Positions 45,933-55,068 of a stretch of 64,000 nt of DNA are shown here, one piece after another. The position numbers and the translations under genes are program-made. Source of the stretch: Pseudomonas sp. MIACH (GTDB lineage: Bacteria > Pseudomonadota > Gammaproteobacteria > Pseudomonadales > Pseudomonadaceae); the NCBI RefSeq assembly GCF_001269925.1, contig NZ_LHVO01000002.1, forward strand, positions 310,001 through 374,000, in the 5' to 3' direction. The number at the start of each line of letters is the position of its first letter. The stretch's first letter is position 1. A model generated the notes under the pieces. It had not been told where the DNA came from. It was given only the letters and a program-made list of their open reading frames with translations, and ran no database searches.

Positions 45933-47843
45933 ATGATCCGACTTCAAAGCCTAACATTACAGCGTGGCCCGCAACGTCTTCTCGAAGACGCCGAGCTGAC
46001 CCTGCACGCCGGTCACAAAGCCGGCCTGATCGGTGCCAACGGCGCCGGCAAATCCACGTTGTTCGCCCTGTTGCTGGGTGAGCTGACCCCGGATTCCGGG
46101 GACTGCTTGCTGCCTGCCGACTGGCGTATCGCCCATATGCGCCAGGAGATCGACACCCTGGACCGCATCGCGATCGACTACGTGCTCGATGGCGACCTGC
46201 GTCTGCGCCAGGTGCAACACGACCTGGCCGAGGCCGAGAAAGCCCAGGACGGCGCCGCCCAGGCCCGCCTGCACGCGGAACTCGACAGCGCCGACGGCTA
46301 CACCGCCGACGCCCGCGCCCGCAAGATGCTAGCCGGCCTTGGCTTCACCAACGAACAGATGGACCGTCCGGTCGCGGACTTTTCCGGTGGCTGGCGCATG
46401 CGCCTGAATTTGGCCCAGGCGCTGATGTGCCCCTCGGACCTGCTGCTGCTCGACGAACCCACCAACCACTTGGACCTCGATGCGATCCTGTGGCTGGAAG
46501 ACTTCCTCAAGAGCTATCAGGGCACTTTGCTGCTGATTTCCCACGACCGGGACTTCCTCGACGCCGTGGTCGACAACATCGCCCACGTCGAACAGAAGAA
46601 GATCACCCTCTACCGTGGCGGCTACACCGCGTTCGAACGTGCGCGTGCCGAGCGCCTGGCCCAGCAGCAGCAGGCGTTCGAGAAGCAGCAGGCGCAGCGT
46701 GCGCACATGGAAAGCTACATCGCCCGGTTCAAGGCCCAGGCCACCAAGGCCCGCCAGGCCCAGAGCCGGATCAAGGCCCTGGAGCGCATGGAAGAACTGT
46801 CGGCGGCCCACGTCGATTCACCGTTCGACTTTGTGTTCCGCGAGTCGGTGAAGATCTCCAGCCCGTTGCTGGATCTTTCGGATGCCCGCCTGGGTTATGG
46901 CGAGAAAACCATCCTGGAGAAGGTCAAGCTGCAGCTCACTCCGGGTGCACGCATCGGTTTGCTCGGCCCTAACGGTGCGGGCAAGTCGACGCTGATCAAG
47001 AACCTGTCGGGCGAGCTGCAACCCCTGGCCGGTCGCCTGACCCGTGGTGAGAACCTGGTGGTGGGCTACTTTGCCCAGCATCAGTTGGACTCCCTCGACT
47101 CCAAGGCCAGTCCGTTGCTGCACCTGCAACGCCTGGCGCCGACCGAGCGCGAGCAGACCCTGCGCGACTTCCTCGGTGGCTTTGACTTCCGTGGCGCGCG
47201 CATCGATGAGCCGGTGCTGAATTTCTCCGGCGGCGAAAAAGCCCGCCTGGCCCTGGCGTTGATCGCCTGGGACCGCCCGAACCTGCTGCTGCTCGACGAA
47301 CCGACCAACCACCTCGACCTGGAAATGCGCCTGGCGCTGACCATGGCCTTGCAGGAGTTCAGCGGTGCAGTATTGGTGGTGTCTCACGATCGCCACTTGC
47401 TCAAGAGCACCACCGACAACTTCCTGTTGGTGGCGGATGGCAAAGTCGAAGAGTTCGACGGTGACCTGGACGACTACGCCCGCTGGCTGACGGATTATCG
47501 TCTGCGCAACGCACCGGTCAGCAACACCCCGGTCAACCCGGACAAGACCGACAAGAAAGCCCAGCGCCAGGCCGCTGCCGCACTGCGCCAGCAGTTGGCG
47601 CCGCATAAGCGCGAAGCCGACAAGCTTGAGGCGGAGTTGGGCAAGGTGCACGAGCGTCTGGCCAAGATCGAAGCCAGCCTGGGCGACAGTGCCGTGTACG
47701 AGGCCGCACGCAAGGATGAGTTGCGCGACCTGCTGGCTGAACAGGCCAAGCTCAAGGTGCGCGAAGGGCAATTGGAGGAAACCTGGATGGAGGCCCTCGA
47801 ACTGCTGGAAACCCTGCAAGCGGAGCTGGAGGCGCTGTCCTGA
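45933..47843 (+). CDS. ABC-F family ATPase (YheS-like ribosome-associated)
   Basis: A 636-residue protein with two ABC domains and no membrane helices: Walker A GANGAGKST and GPNGAGKST, signatures FSGGWRMRLNLAQAL and FSGGEKARLALALI, Walker B LLLLDEPTNHLD twice, the interdomain linker, and a C-terminal coiled coil. This is the YheS type (E. coli 637 residues); ABC-F proteins act at the ribosomal E site to relieve stalled elongation. I start at ATG 45933 (MIRLQSLTLQRG). The mscS gene overlaps its stop (TGATG). Confidence 0.94.
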   Translation: MIRLQSLTLQRGPQRLLEDAELTLHAGHKAGLIGANGAGKSTLFALLLGELTPDSGDCLLPADWRIAHMRQEIDTLDRIAIDYVLDGDLRLRQVQHDLAEAEKAQDGAAQARLHAELDSADGYTADARARKMLAGLGFTNEQMDRPVADFSGGWRMRLNLAQALMCPSDLLLLDEPTNHLDLDAILWLEDFLKSYQGTLLLISHDRDFLDAVVDNIAHVEQKKITLYRGGYTAFERARAERLAQQQQAFEKQQAQRAHMESYIARFKAQATKARQAQSRIKALERMEELSAAHVDSPFDFVFRESVKISSPLLDLSDARLGYGEKTILEKVKLQLTPGARIGLLGPNGAGKSTLIKNLSGELQPLAGRLTRGENLVVGYFAQHQLDSLDSKASPLLHLQRLAPTEREQTLRDFLGGFDFRGARIDEPVLNFSGGEKARLALALIAWDRPNLLLLDEPTNHLDLEMRLALTMALQEFSGAVLVVSHDRHLLKSTTDNFLLVADGKVEEFDGDLDDYARWLTDYRLRNAPVSNTPVNPDKTDKKAQRQAAAALRQQLAPHKREADKLEAELGKVHERLAKIEASLGDSAVYEAARKDELRDLLAEQAKLKVREGQLEETWMEALELLETLQAELEALS

Positions 47844-48415
47844 TGGAAGCGTTGCAATTGCCGCTGCCGGCGCAATGGATCGAGCCTGTGTGGATCGGCG
47901 TGCAAATCCTGCTGATCCTGTTGGCCGGTTACGTTGCCCAGCGATTCGTCGCCAAAGGCCTGACCCGCCTGGGTGAGCGCTACCCGTTCCCGCCGCAACT
48001 GCTGATGCCGCTGCGCGGTGGTCTGCGCTGGTTGATCATGGGCAGTGCGCTGATCTTTGTGCTGGAACGCCTGGGCGTGTCCGCTACGGTGCTGTGGACG
48101 GCGCTGTCGGGGTTTGTCGCGGTGGCGGCAGTGGCGTTCTTCGCCATGTGGTCGGTGTTGTCCAACCTGCTGTGCGCGATCCTGATCTTCACGGTGGGGC
48201 CGTTTCGCCTCGGTGACATCGTCGAGTTGGTCGATACCGTCGACAAGCCAGGCGTGAAGGGCAGGGTGGTGGCGATCAACTTGCTCTACACCACGCTGAT
48301 CGAAGTGGAAGCAGCAGGCACCGACAGCGCCATCGTGCAGGTGCCTAACAGCCTGTTCTTCCAGCGCTCGGTACGGCGTTGGCCCGGCACCCATGTGTTC
48401 CCTGGCGACCGCTAG
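47843..48415 (+). CDS. Small-conductance mechanosensitive channel (MscS family, short)
   Basis: A 190-residue MscS protein with three membrane helices; the pore helix is the Gly/Ala-rich WTALSGFVAVAAVAFFAMWSVLSN and the beta domain has PFRLGDIVELVD and VVAINLLYTTLIE. It lacks most of the C-terminal cage, so it is shorter than E. coli MscS (286). ATG overlaps the ABC-F stop by one base, implying coupled translation. Confidence 0.9.
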   Translation: MEALQLPLPAQWIEPVWIGVQILLILLAGYVAQRFVAKGLTRLGERYPFPPQLLMPLRGGLRWLIMGSALIFVLERLGVSATVLWTALSGFVAVAAVAFFAMWSVLSNLLCAILIFTVGPFRLGDIVELVDTVDKPGVKGRVVAINLLYTTLIEVEAAGTDSAIVQVPNSLFFQRSVRRWPGTHVFPGDR

Positions 48416-48506
48416 CGTTTACATCCTGTAAAAACCTATAGCCAGCCTCTGGCCAGCGGAGTTAGCTTAAGGCACAACAACCGCTGACTCTTTCCCGAGG
48501 TGTGCA

Positions 48507-49139
48507 ATGGCACTCGACACTTGGCTGGCCTTTTTCCTGGCCAGTTGGATCATCTCCCTTTCCCCTGGTGCCGGCGCCATCGCGTCGATGTCCAGCGGCC
48601 TGCAATATGGTTTTGTACGTGGCTACTGGAACGCTATCGGCCTGCAACTGGGCCTGGCGATGCAGATTGCCGTGGTCGCGGGCGGCTTGGGCGCCATTCT
48701 GGCGGCATCGTCGACCGCGTTCTATGCGATCAAATGGTTTGGCGTGGCGTACCTGGTGTACCTGGCCATCAAGCAATGGCGCGCCTTGCCCATGGACCTG
48801 GCCGATGACGCGGCGATACGCCCGATCGGCAAGCCGCTGGCGATGATGTTCCGGGGTTTCCTGGTCAACGCCAGCAACCCCAAGGCCCTGGTGTTCATGC
48901 TCGCGGTGCTGCCGCAGTTCGTGAATCCCCAGGCGCCGTTGCTGGTCCAGTACCTGATCATCGGTGCGACGATGATCAGCGTCGATATGATCGTGATGGC
49001 GGGGTACACGGGGTTGGCGTCGAAAGTCTTGCGCCTGTTGCGCACGCCTAAGCAGCAGAAGCGTGTGAACCGCACGTTTGCCGGCTTGTTCGTGGGGGCT
49101 GCGGGTTTTCTGGCCAGCTTGCATCGCGCAACGGCGTAA
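48507..49139 (+). CDS. LysE/RhtB family amino-acid exporter
   Basis: A 210-residue inner-membrane protein with about six helices and the family start LAFFLASWIISLSPGAGAIA. LysE/RhtB proteins export amino acids or homoserine lactones; the substrate is unknown. GAGGTG precedes ATG 48507. Monocistronic, followed by a small dyad (CTCGGT/ACCGAG, 49142-49165) and a REPIN. Confidence 0.9.
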   Translation: MALDTWLAFFLASWIISLSPGAGAIASMSSGLQYGFVRGYWNAIGLQLGLAMQIAVVAGGLGAILAASSTAFYAIKWFGVAYLVYLAIKQWRALPMDLADDAAIRPIGKPLAMMFRGFLVNASNPKALVFMLAVLPQFVNPQAPLLVQYLIIGATMISVDMIVMAGYTGLASKVLRLLRTPKQQKRVNRTFAGLFVGAAGFLASLHRATA

Positions 49140-49168
49140 ACCTCGGTACCTCTGAAGAAACCGAGTTA

Positions 49169-49263
49169 AATGTGTGGGAGGGGGCTTGCTCTCGATGGCG
49201 GCGTCTCAGTTACAGCTAAGCTGACTGACACCCTGCTATCGGGAGCAAGCCCCCTCCCACATA
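49169..49263. repeat. REPIN (inverted REP pair)
   Basis: Left arm TGTGGGAGGGGGCTTGCT (from 49173) and right arm ATCGGGAGCAAGCC then CCCTCCCACAT (to 49262) are inverted REPs separated by ~40 bp of degenerate spacer. It lies between the convergent lysE-like gene and the envelope operon. Confidence 0.9.
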
Positions 49264-49290
49264 GGTTGTGTGTTTCCAAAGGATTACCCT

Positions 49291-50031
49291 TCAGCGCAGG
49301 ATCTTCGGCGCTTCATCCCTTGGCAGGTTATTGCGCAACACCGGCTGGCCAGGCTCTTGATAGCCGCCGCCCAACTGTTCTGCCAGTTGCCGTGCCACGT
49401 CCTCACCCAGTGCCTTCGACACTTCCTTCACCACACGCGGTCGGTTCAGGCTCACGCGCATGTCGCGGCTGTTCACCAGCTTGGTGTCCTGGCCTTCGCC
49501 CATGGCGGTGAACGCCGAGGTGATTTCGTAGGTGCGCGTATTGATCAGGCTGAAATCCGCCACCAGCGTCAGGCCCAGCACTGCCGAGTAGCTGTTGGTG
49601 TGGTCCAGGGCGTTGATGTCCTGGGTGAAGTCGATGTCTGACAGCGTGCCGAACAGCACGTAGTCCGCACCCTTGAAGTCACCGGCCTTGATGCGCTTGA
49701 TCACGTCATAGACGTCACCCTTGGCATCGGCGGTGTAGGGCGTGCCCTGCACCAGTTGGAACTGGCGGGACTTGAGAATCTCCCCCTTGATATCACCGCT
49801 GAATTTGCGCAGCTCGATCTGCTCGATGTAGCTGCTACGGCTCTCGTACTCGCTGTAGTTCGATGCACCGCTGGCGTTATAAGCGCTGGCCTGGAAGTTG
49901 TTGCTGGCCGAAACCTGGTGGATGTACTCCTCGACCCGCGCCTGGTAGGCAAGGTCGGTCACCGCGATCTTCGGCGCGGCCGATGCGCCAAAGGCGCACA
50001 GCAGGCCGATCAAACCAATCCATGCACGCAT
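49291..50031 (-). CDS. Exported LpoB/CsgG-like protein
   Basis: A 246-residue protein with a cleavable signal (ending GASAA) and no lipobox. The body (IAVTDLAYQARVEEYIHQVSA..., ADYVLFGTLSDIDFTQ, VADFSLINTRTYEITSAF) resembles the LpoB/CsgG alpha-beta fold. Last gene of a four-gene operon, 3 bp after the LpoB-like lipoprotein. Its role is unknown; a partner in an envelope assembly is likely from context. Confidence 0.78.
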   Translation of the reverse strand: MRAWIGLIGLLCAFGASAAPKIAVTDLAYQARVEEYIHQVSASNNFQASAYNASGASNYSEYESRSSYIEQIELRKFSGDIKGEILKSRQFQLVQGTPYTADAKGDVYDVIKRIKAGDFKGADYVLFGTLSDIDFTQDINALDHTNSYSAVLGLTLVADFSLINTRTYEITSAFTAMGEGQDTKLVNSRDMRVSLNRPRVVKEVSKALGEDVARQLAEQLGGGYQEPGQPVLRNNLPRDEAPKILR

Positions 50032-50034
50032 TGC

Positions 50035-50622
50035 TTAGCGCTCCGTGGTCTTGCGGATTTCTTTTTCGTCCATCCATTCAGCCAGGCCGCTCTCGACGTC
50101 GATCAGCTGCAGGCTGAACTTGTAGAACACGTCCTTGTAGTCCGAGCTGCGCTTGACGATGGAGCTGATGGAGCCTTCCAGGCGGTACTTGGCCGCGACC
50201 ATGTTGCCGGTCTTGCTGACGGTGGACTTCTTGTACAAGCCGCTCTGGTTCTGCAGCTTGAGCTGGTCGACCTGGCTCTGCATGTCGGTGTTGTCGCTGG
50301 CGAAGCGGGCGGTGCCAGTCTTCATCAGCTGGGTCTTGATCGACGTGGTGATCTCGCGGGTGTCGATGTACTCGCTGGTCTTGTTCTTCACATCATACAC
50401 CTGCACCACCGGGCGGCCTTGCAGGATGCCGGACTGGGCCAGGGAGCGGGTCATGCTTTCGGCGATCATCTGCAGGTCGGTGGATCCGAACTCGTTGGTC
50501 ACCAACTCCACGGCCTTGGTGTCGCCGTAGCTGATGTTTTTACCGCCCAGTACCGGGGAGGTGTTCGCGCAACCGCTGGCCAGGACGGCCACCACGGCGA
50601 GAATCGAGAAGCGTGCAAGCAT
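50035..50622 (-). CDS. LpoB-like lipoprotein (penicillin-binding protein activator family)
   Basis: A 195-residue lipoprotein: lipobox VLASGC near residue 19, then the LpoB core (STDLQMIAESMTRSLAQSGI, GNMVAAKYRLEGSISSI, YKFSLQLIDVESGLAEWMDEKEIRK). E. coli LpoB stimulates PBP1b from the outer membrane. The YcfL-LpoB pair also occurs in E. coli. ATG 50622 is used (MLARFSILAVVAVLA). In P. aeruginosa the known PBP1b activator is LpoP, an unrelated protein, so the target here is open. Confidence 0.85.
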   Translation of the reverse strand: MLARFSILAVVAVLASGCANTSPVLGGKNISYGDTKAVELVTNEFGSTDLQMIAESMTRSLAQSGILQGRPVVQVYDVKNKTSEYIDTREITTSIKTQLMKTGTARFASDNTDMQSQVDQLKLQNQSGLYKKSTVSKTGNMVAAKYRLEGSISSIVKRSSDYKDVFYKFSLQLIDVESGLAEWMDEKEIRKTTER

Positions 50623-50657
50623 GGGGAAATCTCTCAGCAGCAAAAAGGATGAACGGC

Positions 50658-51029
50658 TCAAGGGGTTTTGACTTCAAGGCGGAAGTCCGCAGCCTGGGGC
50701 AAGTTGGCAATCGCCGGCAGGAAAGTCGCCTGGTTGGCGTACAGGTTGAGCACTTTCCAGGTCTCTTCATCGCCCACCGGGAATCCGTCGGCGCCCAGCC
50801 AGGCGAAGCGGTAATACATCATCTGGTTACTGCTGGTGATGTTGCTCAGTTGCACCTTGGCGGTGAGGAAGCCGTTCTCGCGGGCCACACGAATGGCACC
50901 CACGGCGATGCCCTTGAACTTGCCCATCACCACGATCTTGCTCGCGGCGCTGCCAGGCTCCGGCGGCGGTGGGGTGGCGCAGCCGGCGAGCAGGACCAGC
51001 GCCAGGGCGCCGAGGATGAAGTGACGCAT
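50658..51029 (-). CDS. YcfL family (DUF1425) lipoprotein
   Basis: A 123-residue lipoprotein: lipobox VLLAGC (Cys ~17), a Pro-rich linker, then a beta-rich domain (SNQMMYYRFAWLGADGFPVG...). YcfL sits just upstream of lpoB in E. coli and has no known role. AAGGAG precedes ATG 51029. It starts 10 bp after the COG3014 gene. Confidence 0.85.
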   Translation of the reverse strand: MRHFILGALALVLLAGCATPPPPEPGSAASKIVVMGKFKGIAVGAIRVARENGFLTAKVQLSNITSSNQMMYYRFAWLGADGFPVGDEETWKVLNLYANQATFLPAIANLPQAADFRLEVKTP

Positions 51030-51039
51030 AGCGTGCTCC

Positions 51040-52437
51040 TTAAGGTTGTTTGAGGGTGGCAATGGCCTGGGGCGGATAGCTCTGCACCACATGGGCGGCC
51101 AGACCGCCCGCGAACACCTGGTTGCCGACCACGCGCAGGGTGATCACCTGGTAGCGTTGATCGGCCTTGACCGTCACCAGCGTGCCGCCCAAGGCGTTGG
51201 GGAGGCTGACCTGGTGGTCGCCGTGCTTGAGGCGCAGGCGCGTGACCTGGGTCATGTCCGGCAGGGTGCGCCAGGTGCGGGTGTCGGCGCCTTCAGTCAC
51301 GGCCGAGGCGATCCCCAGTACCAGGCCTGCCATGGGGTTGGTCTTGTTCAGGTTGTTCTGCGCCACACCACGGCTTACCGCGCGCACGGTGGTGCGCAGG
51401 ATGATTCCCGGCATGTCGTCACGCAGGGCGCGGCGGGACATGGCCGTGGTGCTGTTGAGCGCAGTGAGGTTCTGTTGCTGGCCGTCGACACCGATCTGGG
51501 CGAAGGTCGCCGTGGAGGTGTCGGCCTTGATCACCGGGAACGACAGCGGGGTGATCACCAGGTTGCCATTGATCGGGATCGGCAGTGGCAGGCGGATCGA
51601 GTCGCGGGCGGGCGCGAGGCCACTCTGCACGACGATCAGCACGTCGGTTTCATCGGCGCCGACCTTGGATTTGTCCAGATCGAGCAGCGCTTTTTCCAGC
51701 AATGGCGTGTTAGGACGCAGCTCAATGGCCTTGCGATAACCGGGGGCGGCCAGGTCTTTTTCGCCCAGGGCTTCGTAGACGAAGCCCGCCAGGTAATGGC
51801 TGAACGCACTCTGGTAGCTGTTTTTCAGGCCGACCACTTCCGGCGCGTCGAGGGCTTGCACCGGGTAGCCGTGCAGGTCCTTGATCTGGGTGGTCACGCC
51901 TTGGCGCTCGGCTTCGTCTTCGCGCTTGAGGTATTCCTTGTCGCGCAGGTCGGCGATCACCGCTTCGCGTTCGTGGGTCTTCTTGATTTCGGTACGGGCG
52001 CCGTCGAAGTCATTCAGGGCCAGCAGGTTCAGGGCCATCTGTGTGGTCAGCATGACTTTTTCGTAGTCATACCCTTCGTAGCGACGCACCTTGTCGTTGG
52101 CCAGGAAGCTGCCGAATTGGGACAGGTACTTTGCGCTGTCGAACTTGACCGACTCTTCCCACTTGTAGACTTGCAGGTCGGCGCTGCGCCAGGCGGTCTG
52201 GCTGCCGGTCAGGTCGCCCTTGGCCCGCAACAACTCACCCTTTTCGAAGAAATACAGCAGGTCTTTGTCTTCGCCGGTGTTGTTCTTTTCCAGCAGGGTC
52301 AGGGCGGCGTCGACATTGCCGCTGGCCAGCTGCTGGTTGGTGGCTTGCAGCTCGGTGTCGTAGCTGCGGAACATCGAGCAGCCGGACAGTAAGGTGACCG
52401 CCGTGAGCGCAAGCGGAGTTAAGGCGCGAAAAGCCAT
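51040..52437 (-). CDS. COG3014-type TPR lipoprotein
   Basis: A 465-residue protein with lipobox LLSGC near residue 19, an N-terminal TPR-like region (LQATNQQLASGNVDAALTLL; EALGEKDLAAPGYRKAIEL) and a C-terminal beta-rich domain (ITPLSFPVIKADTSTATFAQ...). It matches the COG3014 family of unknown function. It heads the operon that continues with the YcfL- and LpoB-like proteins; TPRs suggest a scaffold. Confidence 0.83.
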   Translation of the reverse strand: MAFRALTPLALTAVTLLSGCSMFRSYDTELQATNQQLASGNVDAALTLLEKNNTGEDKDLLYFFEKGELLRAKGDLTGSQTAWRSADLQVYKWEESVKFDSAKYLSQFGSFLANDKVRRYEGYDYEKVMLTTQMALNLLALNDFDGARTEIKKTHEREAVIADLRDKEYLKREDEAERQGVTTQIKDLHGYPVQALDAPEVVGLKNSYQSAFSHYLAGFVYEALGEKDLAAPGYRKAIELRPNTPLLEKALLDLDKSKVGADETDVLIVVQSGLAPARDSIRLPLPIPINGNLVITPLSFPVIKADTSTATFAQIGVDGQQQNLTALNSTTAMSRRALRDDMPGIILRTTVRAVSRGVAQNNLNKTNPMAGLVLGIASAVTEGADTRTWRTLPDMTQVTRLRLKHGDHQVSLPNALGGTLVTVKADQRYQVITLRVVGNQVFAGGLAAHVVQSYPPQAIATLKQP

Positions 52438-52527
52438 GTAACTTCTTCCCTGAAAGTGGTCGATCGACGTGGTAATTCCTCATAAAAACGAGAAACTAAA
52501 TTCCCTTTCGCACTAACAGGGCGCGGC

Positions 52528-52555
52528 ATTATAAGCACCGTTACTGGCAAAACAA
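52528..52555 (-). promoter_or_regulatory. Sigma-70 promoter of the envelope lipoprotein operon
   Basis: On the minus strand TTGTTT (52555-52550), a 16-bp spacer, and a perfect TATAAT (52533-52528). It lies ~90 bp upstream of the COG3014 start. Confidence 0.55.
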
Positions 52556-52705
52556 TGGCTTTTTGCTTTGATTGAGTTGACGTGGATGCCACTACTGCGC
52601 CGCTGAAATTTCCCGCCCTCGCAAACGGCAAATCACTAACGCCTTGAGTCAAACCCTTTAAGGCTTAACAATGTGTTACTTCGTATTTCCACTTGAGATT
52701 CATTC

Positions 52706-54601
52706 ATGATTGCCCCTTTCCGTTTTCTCGCCTGGCTGCTGTTGCCGGCATTGATGTCGTGCAGCGTCAATCTGTTGGCCGCGACTGCCGAGGGCGCCCC
52801 ACAAGCCCTGCATTTGCTGGACTACATTGGCGCTGACTACCCACCGACGGTGGCGGCGGGCAAGGTTGTGGATGATGGGGAATACCGCGAGCAGGTGGAG
52901 TTTCTCGGGGTGTTGCAGGGGTTGGTGGCTGATTTACCGCAAAAGCCCGAGCGTGCGGAGCTGGTGAAGGGCGTCGACGAGCTGCTGGCGGCGGTTACCG
53001 CTCACGCAGACGGCGCCGGCGTTGCTCGCCAGGCCCGGCAACTGGGTGCCAAGCTGGCGGTCGCGTATGAAGTCAGCCAAGCCCCGGCCATCACGCCCGA
53101 CCCAACGCGCGGCGCACCGCTGTACGCCCAACATTGCTCGGTGTGCCACGGCACTGTCGGTGCCGGCGATGGCCCGGCCGGCGTGGGGATGACCCCGCCG
53201 CCGGCCAACTTGACGGATGCTGCGCGCCTGGATCGCCTGAGCCTCTACGCGATCTACAACACCCTGGGCCTGGGCGTCGAAGGCACCGATATGCCGTCCT
53301 TTGCCGACCAACTGGATGACCGCCAGCGCTGGGACCTGGCCACCTACATCGCCGGCTTCACCGCCGACCCGGCTGCGGCCAAGAGTGAACAGCCTTTCAA
53401 CCTCGCCGACCTGGCCCGCCAGACGCCCAATGAAGTACTGGCCGCAAACGGCCCGGCAGCTGCCGCAACCTTCCGCGCCCAGCGTGCGCAACCGCCGCAG
53501 GTCAAGCGTGGACCGGCGCAGCTGCTCGATTACACCGCGACCACCCTGGACAAAAGCCTCGCGGCGTTCCGTAACGGAGACCACGAACAAGCCTATGACT
53601 TGTCGGTAGCGGCCTACCTGGAAGGCTTCGAGCTGGTGGAAAGCTCACTGGATAACGTCGACGCCAACGTGCGCAAGGACACCGAGAAGGCGTTGATGGC
53701 TTATCGGCAGTCATTGCAGGACGGCCTGCCGATCGAGCAGGTGCAGCAACGCTTGGACGTGGCCAAGGGCAAGCTCACCGAATCCGCAGGCTTGCTGGGC
53801 AGCGATGGCCTGAGCTGGTCGTTGAGCTACATCTCGGGCCTGCTGATCCTGCTGCGCGAAGGCCTGGAAGCGATCCTGGTGCTGGCAGCGATCCTCGCGT
53901 TCCTGCGCAACACCGGCCAGCAATCGGCGGTGCGCAGCGTCAACGTCGGCTGGGGCCTGGCGCTATTGGCCGGCTTGGCCACCTGGGCGTTGGCGGCGTA
54001 TGTGATTGACGTCAGCGGCGCCCAGCGCGAACTGCTCGAAGGCTGCACGGCGCTGTTCGCCAGCGTAATGGTGCTGTGGCTGGGTGTGTGGATGCACGAC
54101 CGTCGCCATGCCGCGGCGTGGCAGGATTACATCAAGAGCAGCCTGGTGGGCGGCGGTGGGCGTTTCGGTTTTGCGATATTGGCGTTCTTCTCGGTCTACC
54201 GCGAGCTGTTCGAAGTGATCCTGTTCTACGAAACCCTGTGGCTGCAAGCCGGCCCGGCTGGGCACAACGCGGTGCTGGCGGGTGGCGCCACGGCGTTGGT
54301 GCTGCTGGTGGGCCTGGCCTGGGTGATCCTGCGCGGTTCGGCGAAACTGCCGCTGGCGCTGTTTTTCGGCATCAATGCGGCGCTGCTGTGTGCGCTGTCG
54401 GTGGTGTTTGCTGGCCATGGCGTCAAGGCGTTGCAGGAAGCCGGTATCTTCGGCACGCGGCCGGTGGCGTTCTTTGACTTCGACTGGCTGGGCATCCATG
54501 CCGATGCGTATTCGTTGAGTGCACAGGCCGTGGCGATCCTGGCGATTGTGGTGCTGTATGGCCGCAGTCGTCTGGCCGAAAAACGCCGTGTGGCGGCCTG
54601 A
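52706..54601 (+). CDS. Cytochrome c-FTR1 iron permease fusion
   Basis: A 631-residue protein: signal peptide (~1-26), a periplasmic segment with one c-type heme site CSVCH (near residue 145) and a methionine ligand in GTDMPSFADQL, a helical linker, then an FTR1 permease of seven helices with REGLEAILVLAAI and YRELFEVILFYETLW, the ferric-iron exchange motifs. In the fungal Fet3-FTR1 system an oxidase is paired with the permease; here heme c may play that part. No clear Fur box is seen upstream. Followed 2 bp later by yaiI. Confidence 0.92.
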   Translation: MIAPFRFLAWLLLPALMSCSVNLLAATAEGAPQALHLLDYIGADYPPTVAAGKVVDDGEYREQVEFLGVLQGLVADLPQKPERAELVKGVDELLAAVTAHADGAGVARQARQLGAKLAVAYEVSQAPAITPDPTRGAPLYAQHCSVCHGTVGAGDGPAGVGMTPPPANLTDAARLDRLSLYAIYNTLGLGVEGTDMPSFADQLDDRQRWDLATYIAGFTADPAAAKSEQPFNLADLARQTPNEVLAANGPAAAATFRAQRAQPPQVKRGPAQLLDYTATTLDKSLAAFRNGDHEQAYDLSVAAYLEGFELVESSLDNVDANVRKDTEKALMAYRQSLQDGLPIEQVQQRLDVAKGKLTESAGLLGSDGLSWSLSYISGLLILLREGLEAILVLAAILAFLRNTGQQSAVRSVNVGWGLALLAGLATWALAAYVIDVSGAQRELLEGCTALFASVMVLWLGVWMHDRRHAAAWQDYIKSSLVGGGGRFGFAILAFFSVYRELFEVILFYETLWLQAGPAGHNAVLAGGATALVLLVGLAWVILRGSAKLPLALFFGINAALLCALSVVFAGHGVKALQEAGIFGTRPVAFFDFDWLGIHADAYSLSAQAVAILAIVVLYGRSRLAEKRRVAA

Positions 54602-54603
54602 CC

Positions 54604-55059
54604 ATGCGGGTATGGATCGACGCCGACGCCTGCCCTCGGGCCGCCAAGGATCAGGTGGTGAAGTTTGCCCTCAAGCGCCAGTTTGAGGTCGTGCTGGTGG
54701 CCGGGCAGAGCCAGATCAAGCCGAGCTTCTCGTGTGTGAAGTTGATCGTGGTGCCCAGCGGCCCGGACGCAGCGGATGACTACCTGGTGGAACATGCAGT
54801 GCCCGGTGAATTGGTGATCTGCAGCGATGTGCCCCTGGCCGACCGGCTGGTGAAGAAGGGTGTCACTGCCCTCGACCCGCGTGGCAAGGAATTCAGCCCC
54901 GCGAACATGAGCGAGCGATTGGCGGTGCGTAACCTCTTCACCGATCTGCGTGAGCAAGGCCAGATGGGCGGTGGTCCACCGCCCCATGGGGAAAAGGACA
55001 AGCAGGCGTTTGCCAATGCGTTGGACCGGATCCTCACCCGTTTGATGAAGCCCGTGTAG
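54604..55059 (+). CDS. YaiI/YqxD family (UPF0178) protein
   Basis: A 151-residue protein starting VWIDADACPRAAKDQVVKFA, with ICSDVPLADRLVKKG and a C-terminal GGGPPPHGEKDKQAFANALD; these are the UPF0178 signatures, with conserved acidic residues like PIN/NYN nucleases. Function is unproven. It starts 2 bp after the FTR1 stop. Confidence 0.9.
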   Translation: MRVWIDADACPRAAKDQVVKFALKRQFEVVLVAGQSQIKPSFSCVKLIVVPSGPDAADDYLVEHAVPGELVICSDVPLADRLVKKGVTALDPRGKEFSPANMSERLAVRNLFTDLREQGQMGGGPPPHGEKDKQAFANALDRILTRLMKPV

Positions 55060-55068
55060 GCGCGGGCT

